A program made the translations under genes and the position numbers. Shown piece after piece: positions 24,019 to 33,888 of a stretch of DNA of 64,000 nt. Numbering within the stretch: the stretch's first letter is position 1; each line of letters opens with the position of its first letter. The stretch is from Chrysoperla carnea (taxonomy: Eukaryota > Arthropoda > Insecta > Neuroptera > Chrysopidae): NCBI RefSeq assembly GCF_905475395.1, contig NC_058339.1, positions 47,749,172 to 47,813,171 of the forward strand, read 5' to 3'. The notes below the pieces were generated by a model that was given only the letters and a program-made list of their open reading frames with translations, made no database searches and had not been told where the DNA came from.

Positions 24019-27000
24019 ATGGTATCAACACAGCAGGAAACAGGAGAAATTATTCTTAAAGGACCCAAATTTCCATTATCACAAGATTGTAGTTTAGGTG
24101 TATTTATTTTGGATAAACTAACAAAACATGAAGACAAAATATCACAAGTAAGCAGTGTTAAAAAAAAGTTTTACTGAAAACTTTATCGAATAAACTTTGA
24201 ATTTTTTTTAGATCTATTCCTTAACTGGGGAATCAAATACGCACCTTGATGTAAAAACTCAAAGTGTTCGAGTTGCTCAAGAATTACGTGCTCGCGGAAT
24301 TGGTTTAGGTGATGTGATATCAATTTGCTCTACAAATACTCCAATTTCTGCTTTACCTTTACTAGCTGGAGTATACCTAGGTGCGCCAATAAATCCTTTA
24401 GATCCTACTCTAAATAAGTGTAAGTTTTACTAAGGTAGATAAAAATATTTAATTAGGATTGAATTCCTTTTTAATTTATAATTTATTTTAATAGCTGATG
24501 TCAAACATATGATGAATATCACGACTCCAAAAATTATTTTCACGGAACAAACTTGTCTACAAATGATTGAAGAAGTTATCTGTGAATTAAATTTGTCAAC
24601 GGAAATAGTAGTTTTTGGGGAATCGGATAAACATTCAACTTTCTCGCAATTTTTATCTGAATCAATTGACGAAAATGATTTTGAACCTGTTAATTTCACA
24701 AATCCGCAAGATCATCTTGCATTTTTGATGTCTTCAAGTGGCACTACAGGCTTACCGAAATGTGTTGCCCTATCTCATTCTGCAATTCTTTTTCAACTAC
24801 AACTAGCTTCGTAAGTAGACTCTGTCTAGTTATTTAATTTTTTTAAAAAGTGCTATCATATTCGAAATAGTTGTAGTAAGTCATCTACACATTATATAAA
24901 AGAAATAAACCCGGAATAAGGTCATAAGGTTGTAATTTTATGGAACAATATGACTTTTTATGGGACCTGACTCAAAATGTTCGCATGAGTGTACAGAACA
25001 AAGTCATATTGATTAGAAATTGTGCTTTTACTATGCGCACGCACTTTAACACACTCAATTTTCAACCAGAACTACCAAGAAGGATAAATAATACAAAAAT
25101 GTTTTGAGTAACATTTGCTGGGATAAATCGAGGACATCTTCAGAGGAATTTAAGAGATTCCGTTCTAACGCCAGTTCTTAGGCTGAAAAAAGTGTAAAAT
25201 TTTATCTCCATGAAACTTACTTAAAAAGCTTTTCTTACTTAAAAAGCCTCTCCATCGACTCCAGCTAAGCAGAATATAAACCGGATACCTTGTATCTGAA
25301 ATCACACAGGTTATGGTTGTAATATTTATCCTTAATATAACATTAATTCTGTCTGCTAGATTTTCATTCGTAATATAGTTTTTCATTCAACTTTGTAATT
25401 AAAAATTAGCAATTTTTATTTCATCATTTAAATTACATTTTTTCGAATATTGTAGCATTTTGATTGTTTTTTTAATAATTTTGTCTCAGCCACGTGTTTC
25501 AATAAACCAACAAAAATTAATTTCGTAAAATTTACACACATCTTTATGTAACCTTTAAATGTTTTAGATTTTCTGATATCCCATCAGGTGTGACAATGCT
25601 AAATATGTCTACTTTATTTTGGTTATCCGGTGTCATGATACTATTATTTGCAATCACAGTTGGAGGAGTTCGAATTCTTACACCTCCATTTGAACCTGAA
25701 CATACTTTGGAAACAATTGAAAAATATAAGATTGCATGGATAATAATTGGTGTGACATTCTATGCACGAACAGTTTCTCACCCAAAAGCGTGCGATTTTG
25801 ATTTAAACTGTGTTCAAATGGTTTGTATTAGCGGTGCCAAAGCAAGTGATAAACATTTAGATGATGGCAAAAAAGTATTTCCACATGCTCTATTTACTTC
25901 AGGTTATGGATTAACTGAAACATCCGGAGTTGTCTTCAAATGGGATAATTCAAAGCCAAAGTCTGTGGGGCATTTAATACCTGGTTTCGAATCCAAGGTT
26001 AAGAAAAAAATCATTTTAACGAGTTTTATTTATAACTGTTTGATTTATAAGAATAAATCGCCGTACACCCACTGAAAACGCTGTCAGGCAATACGATTTT
26101 GTTTAAAGGTTTTTAAAATTGATTTTTACCAACGCACACTGATCAAACAAAAAATTGCCATCAAAATAAAAATATATATAAATTGTATTGTTCATACACA
26201 AAAAGTCTAATCAGTATGTGTTGAAATCGAACAAAACCTTTTGTACAAATCCTTTTCGCGATGCTACAAAACGTTTTAAAATGGCGTGATCTGAAGTGAC
26301 GTGAGTTTCTGTAAATGAAGAGAGGTCAGTGGGTTCTGTAGTGCCACAGATTAAATCAACTACTCGCAATAAGATTGAAAGATGAGACGCACTTTATCGC
26401 CATCCTTTTGTATTAATATACCTTCCCTTATACTTATCGAGAAGTGTTCATGGCTATTTTTAATTAAATTAATTTTGATCAGTTTTTTCCATGAACTTTA
26501 TTCAGGCAAGCCTATACCATAATTTTCGTAATTATATTATCTTTCTTCTGAAACCAATTTCGATTGGTTAACACATCGGTGAAGTTACCTATATTGATTT
26601 ACCTGTTCATCTAGTATGAGCAGATCTACACCGACCTGTTTACCAATCGAAATTAGTATCAAAAGAAATTACGAAAATAATGATATTAAGCGGGGAGTTT
26701 AGGTAAGTGCAGTTTTACTGTCACGGACTCCAGGGCTATATAGGCTTGCCTGAAAAAAGTTCAAGGTAAAAATTGATTTAAAAAAATTTAATTAAAAATA
26801 TCCATGAACACTTTTTGATAGAAAAACTATGATAGGAGTGTTTAAAAATCAATAAAATTTCATGAAAAAGATCGACCTTATACCGTCTCTTATACTATTA
26901 TAATATTATTTTTTACATAGATTGTAGATGAATATATAATTTCTTGAAATTAAAAATAATTATATTAAATGGCTTATATCGTCTCGTATACTACAATAAT

Positions 27001-27852
27001 TTTATTTTTTACATAGATTGTAAATGTTGAAAATGGTACCTCACTGGGTCCAAATAAAGAAGGTGAAATATGCTTTAGAGGGAAATTCATATTCTCTGGA
27101 TATTACAAAAATGAAAAGGCAACCAATGAAGCAGTTGATAAAGATGGTTGGTTACATACAGGAGATCTTGGGTATTACGATGAAGAAGAAAATTTTTATG
27201 TTCAGGGGCGAATAAAAGAGCATTTTAAATGTAAAGGATGGCAGGTAATTGAGCAATTTAAATTCATTTAACTAGAAAATATCCAACCCTATTAAGGTAT
27301 AAAAGCAGATCGTGACAAACTTATACTTTATTTTATAATACTTAAAATAACACAAAGTTTAATATTGTCTTTTTGACTTTTTGAAGAAATTTGTTTAAAA
27401 TTCCATCATCAGTACAAAACCAATTGCTCCATTTCCTTTAGAGTAAAAGCTCCATTTCCTTCGGAGGAAATTCGTTAAAATGACAGCATTATTGTTTTTA
27501 TCTACTTTTCAGTCAATATTATTATACCATTAAATAATTTTTTTTTTTTTAGATATCACCTCCAGAATTAGAAGCAGTATTATGCGAACATCCAGCAATA
27601 AAAGAAGCTGCCGTTATAAGTGTACCTCATGCAGTTGATGTTGCGAGGCCTTTCGCATTTATTGTTAAACAACAAAATTTAGAAGTTACAATAGATGAGA
27701 TTAACATGTATATGAAAGATCGTGTGAATTCACATAAACAATTAACCGGCGGCATTGTATTTATTGACAATTTGCCAATAACACCATCTGGAAAAATTCG
27801 AAAAAGAGATTTAATTGAGTTAGCAAAACAGTATTCAACAAGTAATGAATAA
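24019..27852 (+). CDS. Acyl-CoA synthetase / luciferin 4-monooxygenase-like, copy 4
   Basis: Exons 24019-24147, 24212-24419, 24495-24810, 25568-25997, 27017-27244 and 27553-27852 give 536 residues. Core motifs are intact: SSSGTTGLPKC, STLFWLSG, SGYGLTE, HTGDLGYY, and the catalytic Lys in TPSGKIRKR. Differences: FYVQGRIKEHF where the others have D or E before GR and EQF or ELF after it, and AAVISVPH where the others have AAVIG or AAVLG. It shares with copy 5 a distinct C-terminal subdomain (CEHPAIKEAAV, VNSHKQLTGG, IELAKQYST) and a one-codon-shorter exon 3. Introns 3 and 4 are long (757 and 1019 nt). Intron 4 contains an inverted-repeat element and a duplicated copy of its own 3' splice site. 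The altered TATA box, decoy acceptor and substitutions make this the copy most likely to be weakly expressed, but it is not a pseudogene by sequence. Confidence 0.92.
26450..26900. repeat. Inverted-repeat element in intron 4 of copy 4
   Basis: The left arm (AGTGTTCATGGCTATTTTTA, then CAGGCAAGCCTATA) and the right arm (TATAGGCTTGCCTGAA, then AAAATATCCATGAACACTTT) are imperfect reverse complements about 130 bp long, with a nested ACCAAT(C/T) inverted repeat in the middle. It is the same family as 1630-1990. It accounts for much of the expansion of this intron. Confidence 0.75.
26884..27026 (+). repeat. 96-bp duplication of the exon 5 splice-acceptor region
   Basis: CGTCTC(T/G)TATACT, an AT stretch, then TTTTTTACATAG|ATTGTA occurs twice, 96 bp apart. 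The acceptor at 27016 leads into the true exon 5. The upstream one at 26920 leads into ATTGTAGATGAA and then an in-frame stop after eight codons, so using it would truncate the enzyme after exon 4. Confidence 0.85.
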
Positions 27853-27954
27853 AGACTGATTGTCGAATATAAAATCAGGGGCTGACTTTTGACTTAGTTC
27901 CACATTAAATCAAATTTAACGTTCTTTAAACAAGAGTACTGCATTATTCTTTAA

Positions 27955-28322
27955 GGACGTTCATGCGTGTACCTGTTTTGCTATGTGCGTTCATAGGGAA
28001 ATAGTATGTAAATTTTAAAGAATTTTAAATTAGTAGAAAATAGAATTTTTTTTTGAAATTCTATTAAAAGTTTAAATAATAGTTAACTGGTAAAAGTTTC
28101 AAGTATGGTTATCGATATAATTTTTGAAAAATATCGATTTATATTTTCCATTTAGTCTCATGTTAAACCTTACTTTTAGTCACTTTTTAAACTTAAAATT
28201 TAATGAAATTAATTCGGTAACAGGATATTTTTCCTGTTTTAAATCATAGAAAATCATTTTAACTATCGCTTTATCATATTGTTTTTAATTTCTCTACTAA
28301 TATCGTTGACGCATGAACGTCC
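27955..28322. mobile_element. TTAA-flanked MITE (piggyBac-like ends)
   Basis: The 368-bp element has perfect 14-bp terminal inverted repeats GGACGTTCATGCGT, directly flanked on both sides by TTAA (27951-27954 and 28323-28326). Both are hallmarks of piggyBac-type insertion. No transposase frame is present, so it is non-autonomous. It sits exactly at the junction of a 25-bp tandem duplication. Confidence 0.78.
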
Positions 28323-28659
28323 TTAAACAAGAGTACTGCAGCAATCTTCAAGTTAGTAATTATATATATTATATATGCATAGTAAAAAAGATAAAAGCAT
28401 ATAAATAAAGAATATTAATTAATAAATGATTTAATAAATAATAAATTTTTTTTTTATTTAAAGTTTTTCTCTGAAAAGTTGATTTTGGAACAACGGAGAA
28501 CTCTTTTTTGAAATCCAATTTTGAACTTCTCAATATATGAACTTATTGTAACGTGTCCGATTTTCGAAATCGAAATTTTCAACATATCTTTATATTTCAT
28601 GATTAGGATAAAGCATTAATACCAACTTGGAGAAGAAGTATGTGTGTGCATCAATACCA

Positions 28660-28975
28660 CGTGAACAAAAAATGATATCAACTTCGTTAAGGTGTCGATC
28701 GAAGCGTATTAACAGAAAAATGATCTGAAAGGAATTTCATAACATTTAGCCGAGTCGTTTCGACCCAGATGAGTTATTTTTAAAATTATTTTTTGATCGA
28801 TATCGCACAAACAGAACATGATATCGACTTCGTTGAGATATAGCGTATTAACGACCATATGATCCGAAAGGAATTTCAAAACATTCGGTCGAGTCGTTTC
28901 GATTAGATCAAGTTCGTATTTTTAAAATTTTTCTTTTTATCTTTTTATTATGTTCGGAAGTTATTTGTGTGATCC
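28660..28975. repeat. Dispersed repeat, two tandem units
   Basis: Two units of roughly 140-150 bp, each with ATGATATC(A/G)ACTTCGTT, AGCGTATTAAC, GAAAGGAATTTCA and CGAGTCGTTTCGA, follow one another. They match the segment at 3825-3990, including the terminal TTATTATGTTCGGAAGTTAT. Non-coding. Confidence 0.65.
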
Positions 28976-31439
28976 TAAATAAATTTCCTACACAAAATTG
29001 ATTGATTTACTCCCTTTTAATCCATTGCTTTTTCGGTCTATATTTTTGGTCTAATACCAAACATTTTGTATTTGGTCTAATACCTACATTTACTAATCCT
29101 CCATAGATTTTATAATTATCTATATGTAGGTAAGTATTTTGTATAATTAAAAAAATCTTATAATATATAAATAGTTCAAACATTGGAATTCAAGCATATA
29201 CCTTTATACTTTTAAAATTATCTAAATATTTTCACTTTAATACGGCCGCTGAGCCGGTTTTCGTGGCCAATTGAGATCAACGTAAACGACCCATACATTT
29301 CGGCGTATTTTTTCTGTTGAATACGAAAAGAAAGGTTGTTTTTTCGAAATATGATGCAGTAATTTTTTAAAGGCAATTTCATTGTTTATAACGCCACCAA
29401 TCCCGCTAAGCAATAATTTTTTTAACTGTGAAAACGGATATTTTCTCTAAAATTAATCCATAGAAGAAATTATCCAATAATATTAATTAGAATAAAATTT
29501 ATTCTAAAATTTCGAAAGGAAACTGTCGAAGCCCTTTTTTAGCCCTTTGTTAGACATCGCTTAAATCATCATTTTCACTTATATCTCGGATTCTAATGAA
29601 AATAGGAATGTTTACGGTATCTCATTTTAAAGCTAAAAGTCTAAACATATAATTTAAGTTTCATGCAATACCCAAATATTGTTTAAAAGGAAGTTACACC
29701 GGTTAAAAATACACCGAAATTACACCGGAAAAAATTACGTGTAATTTGTTTGAACGTTTTTAAGTTTAGAAAAAATAAAATACCAATAATATGAACATGT
29801 CATAATATCGTCCTATAAAAGACAAATATTTTCCAACTTAACTTTTCCGAGGGATGTGATCATTTGAAGGTAGACGCCGGTATTCGAATGAGCGGCCGGA
29901 GTACTTGTTTTTTGATTATTAATAAATATTTTATATTTACAATTATAATAATAAAATATAAATACAATATTATCTCTGCCTAACAAAAAAATAGTAGGGT
30001 AAGATGTGGTACCTAGAGAACAATGTACTTTGAATTATTCTATAGTTTCTCGACAGATATTTCTATTTACTGAACGGCATTTGTATTAAAAAAATAAGGG
30101 TATATTATCATATTGAAGGTAGGCTAAAGACTGGTTGTAAATGTGATTTTGTTTTCGAATAAACTAAAAATGATTTTTTTTTTTGCAATAAAAGTAAAAA
30201 AATTGTTTTTTTTGAGTATCATTTACAAGCTCAGCTTAAATCATTGGCTATCGTTGTGTAAGATCTTTTATCATATCCCAGTTTTAAATTTTCCACTTTA
30301 AATTTTGAAGAGGTCTCAAATACGCAAAGTGATGTACCTTGAATCTAATAACATAATGTACCATTGATACATGGTAATATTTATCTCCTGAATTTTAAAT
30401 TTTATTATTGTTATTTTATGGGTTACCAAGCTTATTTAAACATAGTATAGGTAAATGAGGAAAAGAAGTTTAATTCACTCCAAATCTCTACAAATACCAC
30501 TTAAAGCTGTTGCTGGAGAGTTAGAGTAGTGGATGCCTGTTTCAATCACATGCATGTTGAAAAGAACGCTTTCAAGTACGATCAATGGCGGTAATTCATG
30601 GATCAACCATCACGTATCATGATTCACAAGTTTTAATCCATAGTTATTGTATAGTGTTGATTAATAACAGAGACATTTTCCAGTTTGATATTTTAAAAAA
30701 TGGCTTTTAAAAACACATAAATGTAAATTTCAATTCTAGGTACTACAACTTCTCCTACTTAATACAGGTAAACATGTTTTTATCTATTTAGAATAAAAAC
30801 ATAATTTTTACAAGTCATGAATGAGGATGAAAATTTGATTCAAGGACAGAGACGGACTGTTTGGTATTTATATTTCACCGTTTATACATAAAATAATGTT
30901 TACTATTAATACTTCTGCTACTAAACGATGTGTTCAAATTAACGGATTAGTAATTATATGAGAAAAATTTTTATATGTTAATATTTTTATATAACAATAT
31001 TCGTATATACTTATTAGAGAGGGAGATCAAATCTTTAAAGAAACAAAGTGGTTCTTATAAAAATGCCAACAATTTTTTCCGAAAATTTTTTTTGTGATGG
31101 CTGTAGGTCTAAATAAAATCGTTTTCGGACCCATGTTTATATGTAAATTTTATAATTTGTTGATGCTAAGGTGATTCCTATACAGCCAGTGTTTCGATAA
31201 AAGCTATTTTTACAACTTCTCTACGTCAACACCAAAAATACAAATTATTTTTTTAAACCCCAAGAAAATTTTGTGTAAAATAGCAATCTGTCCATAATCA
31301 AAACCAATAGGATCATAAACAAATAGTTTATGAAACGATATTGAACCAAGACTCTTATCAAGACAAATTATTTTATAACAAAGGGAAATTTCGCACAGTG
31401 GTACATCACCTTATGCAACTCCGTATCCCGACTAGAAAT

Positions 31440-31620
31440 TTTCACGTGCTCCCATTTGGGACCCAGCTTGGTTGCCCAATTGGGACCCCAAATTGGGCTG
31501 TAACGCAGAAACTTATTTGGGGCCCGGTGGGGCTATCCCAATTGGTTCCCAATTGGGCAGTCCCTATAGGTTCCCGAATGTGCAAGCCCTATGGATTCCC
31601 AATCGAATAATCCCGGTCTG
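31440..31620. repeat. CCCAATTGGGAC-type short repeat array
   Basis: Palindromic units such as TTGGGACCC, CCAATTGGG and GGTTCCCAATTGGG recur every 15-25 bp. Frames running through them give artificial WxNWxP-type proteins on both strands, so the small open frames here are repeat shadows and not genes. Confidence 0.7.
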
Positions 31621-31781
31621 TTCCCGCTTAATTTACCTTATTGTAAATCATTTGCCCCTTGTTAATCAATACAATCATGATGTAGCCTATAGCTTCAAAT
31701 TAAAAATAAACTGGAAATTACCAAGCAAATTTTTTTATTTATAAATTTATAAAAATACAATAGATTCAGTCAATAGAATGA

Positions 31782-32111
31782 TCATTTTTTTAAACGAAGA
31801 AGACGATGGCCATCCCAATCTCGAGCACCTTGTATCACTGCTGTCATTGCCTTCAAAATTTCTTTATCGTCTAGTGGGTTTTCGGGACTGGAAGCTAGTT
31901 TTTTAATAAAGACATCTATAATAATTAAAAAAAAAAATTATTAATGTAAGAACTATTTTTTTTAATAATTACAATATAACTTGTGATCGAAATTTTTACC
32001 TTGTATACTTGAATAAAAACTTCTGGTCCGTAGACGTCCAAGTTCACATTTTATACATAACCTCAATCTCCAATTGACATTTTCAATTACACTCAAAAGT
32101 TCGTTACACAT
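31782..32111 (-). CDS. Small two-exon gene, 81-residue protein of unknown function
   Basis: On the minus strand, exon 1 runs from ATG at 32111 to 32000 and exon 2 from 31915 to the stop at 31782. They are joined across an 84-nt intron with a GTAAAA donor and ATTATAG acceptor in phase 1. An in-frame TGA lies two codons before the ATG, and no other frame continues through exon 2. The product starts MCNELLSVIENVNWRL, has a basic middle (CELGRLRTRSFYSSIQ) and ends in an acidic-then-basic tail (DWDGHRLLRLKK). Composition is clearly more protein-like and GC-richer than the surroundings. A GCGCCATCTGTTG motif (32302-32314), seen near some arthropod promoters, lies about 190 bp upstream. I do not recognise the family; a small mitochondrial or complex-assembly protein is only a guess. 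Confidence 0.6.
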
Positions 32112-32719
32112 ATGTCAAAATAATATAATTCAATTAAACGTAAATGCACTTAAAAAATTTTATGATATAGTATGATGCTGAATTTTTATAAATTAAAATA
32201 ACAAAAAAAAACTATAAAAAATCACTTATTTTCGATTCATAGGTACTCGATCGTTTGTTAATCACAGTGTTTTTATTATGACAAATAAAAAACTTCTCGT
32301 AGCGCCATCTGTTGAAATGTTTTAAATAAATAAAACGCGGAAAATTCAAAAATGAAGAACTGATACTTTTGATTCAAATAGAAGGGAAATATCAATAACA
32401 GAATAATATTAAGAGAAAAAAATAGATTATGTAAAAAACGAAAAGTTTATAAATACTCAAAGTACAGAGTTAAAAGTGAAGTAAAGCGTTTTGAATTAAA
32501 ACTTTTTTAGGGAAATTATTTTTTTCTAAATTTATAACTATTTACTTACTATAAAAAAATAACTTAAAAATTAATTGAAAAATTATGATTGTTTTTAATA
32601 AAGTAGGAAATTTTTTAAATCAATTAACTGTACTAAGATTAAGAACATATATATTTGCTTTATTCAAAGCAATCAAATTTTTCAAAATCCGGTAAAAATA
32701 GAGTAAAGATTATTTAATT

Positions 32720-33110
32720 TTTACATCGGGCTATCCCAACGTGTTCCCAACCAGGTCCCACTCAAACAATTAAACCGTTGTGTTTATCATTTAATTTAAT
32801 TTGGGCTTTCCCAATAGGTTACCAAATAGGCCCCAGTTGGGAAAAACTATTTAAAATCGCCTATTTTTACATTGGGCTATCCCAAAAGGTTCCCAATTGG
32901 ATCCCAATTGGGATAGACCTTTTTTAATTTAATTTGGGCTTTCCCAATAAGTTCCCAAATAGGCCCCAGTTGGGAAAAACTATTATAAAATCGCCTATTT
33001 TTACATTGGGCTATCCCAAAAGGTTCCCAATCGGATCCCAATTGGGATAGACCTATTGGGACATGCCCCAACAAATCCCAAGCGGGCCCCAATATAAGTA
33101 CTGGGACAAT
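32720..33110. repeat. Tandem array with 133-bp period (TTGGGCTTTCCCAATA units)
   Basis: A block beginning TTTGGGCTTTCCCAATA and ending near ATCGCCTATTTTTACATTGG recurs with a period of about 133 bp (starts near 32801 and 32934), followed by a partial third copy and flanked by an older divergent unit. It is built from the same GGTTCCCAATTGGGA motif as 31440-31620. The 91-codon minus-strand frame at 32877-33152 is a shadow of it. Confidence 0.75.
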
Positions 33111-33758
33111 TTCTAGTCGGGATATTGATAGGGTATACCGCAATGATTGCAAAAGTTTAGGTAGACAAATTTTTAGAACTTTTACTCACAGCTGCCGCAA
33201 TAAAAGATCAGAAATCGAGTAAAAATTGTCACAATTCAATTCAATTCTATCATAAAAGTTTCTAACGAATAGACATTTTTTCTAAAACTTTTTTTAAATG
33301 CCGGTAAAAATGTGAATAGACTTTGTGTCCAAAGTTTAATTCTATGCCACAAAGACTCGTATTCACTTTATAGGTTTTTAATTTTTTTGATAAAACTGTT
33401 GTTTCCCGTTTTTTGCTCTATTTTAGACCTATTACCGTAATCCAAATTTGCCGATTTTATAGATATTATTCGGTTTTAATTTTATTGTTTTGAAAACTTT
33501 TTACAAGATGCTTGTTGTACTATAATTAAATAATTTTTTCAATGTCTCTGACCGTGATTTGCCGCCTGAAGGTATTTTCGTATGCCTGAGATAAAATCAT
33601 AAACAACTCACATTTAACAGGTTATTTATAAATTTACTGTTTTTTATTTTGTATTATTTATAAAACTTAATCATTTCACATACTGGCCCTGAAGAGCGCA
33701 GAACAAAAATTTATCGGTTGAATAAACAATACTGAGATTAGAAAAATTCTTAATACGA

Positions 33759-33766
33759 TATAAATA
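33759..33766 (+). promoter_or_regulatory. TATA box of synthetase copy 5
   Basis: TATAAATA is 130 bp before the ATG. The upstream GATTAGAAAA at 33736-33745 is shared in position with copies 4 and 6. Confidence 0.68.
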
Positions 33767-33888
33767 AAAAAGCCGGTTTTGAAAACGATTAATTAGTTAA
33801 TTATTTACTGATTAGATGTACCGTATTTATTTTTTAAGTTCAATTAAATCATCAATCATATTTTAAAAATTATACAAAATCATCCATA

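Larger units (their letters stand above)
27853..33888. other. Large intergenic region between copies 4 and 5
   Basis: At 6 kb this is the longest gap inside the array. It holds a TTAA-flanked MITE (27955-28322), a tandem dispersed repeat (28660-28975), two arrays of CCAATTGGGA-type units (31440-31620 and 32720-33110) and, between those arrays, a small two-exon gene on the - strand. From 29000 to 31300 I see only AT-rich DNA with no feature I can support. Confidence 0.55.

Noticed and set aside
31341-31744. Two overlapping 89-90 codon frames
   Set aside because: They are translations of the CCAATTGGG repeat array and are equally open on shifted frames.
32877-33152. 91-codon minus-strand frame
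   Set aside because: It lies wholly in the 133-bp tandem array; the amino-acid pattern repeats with the DNA unit.
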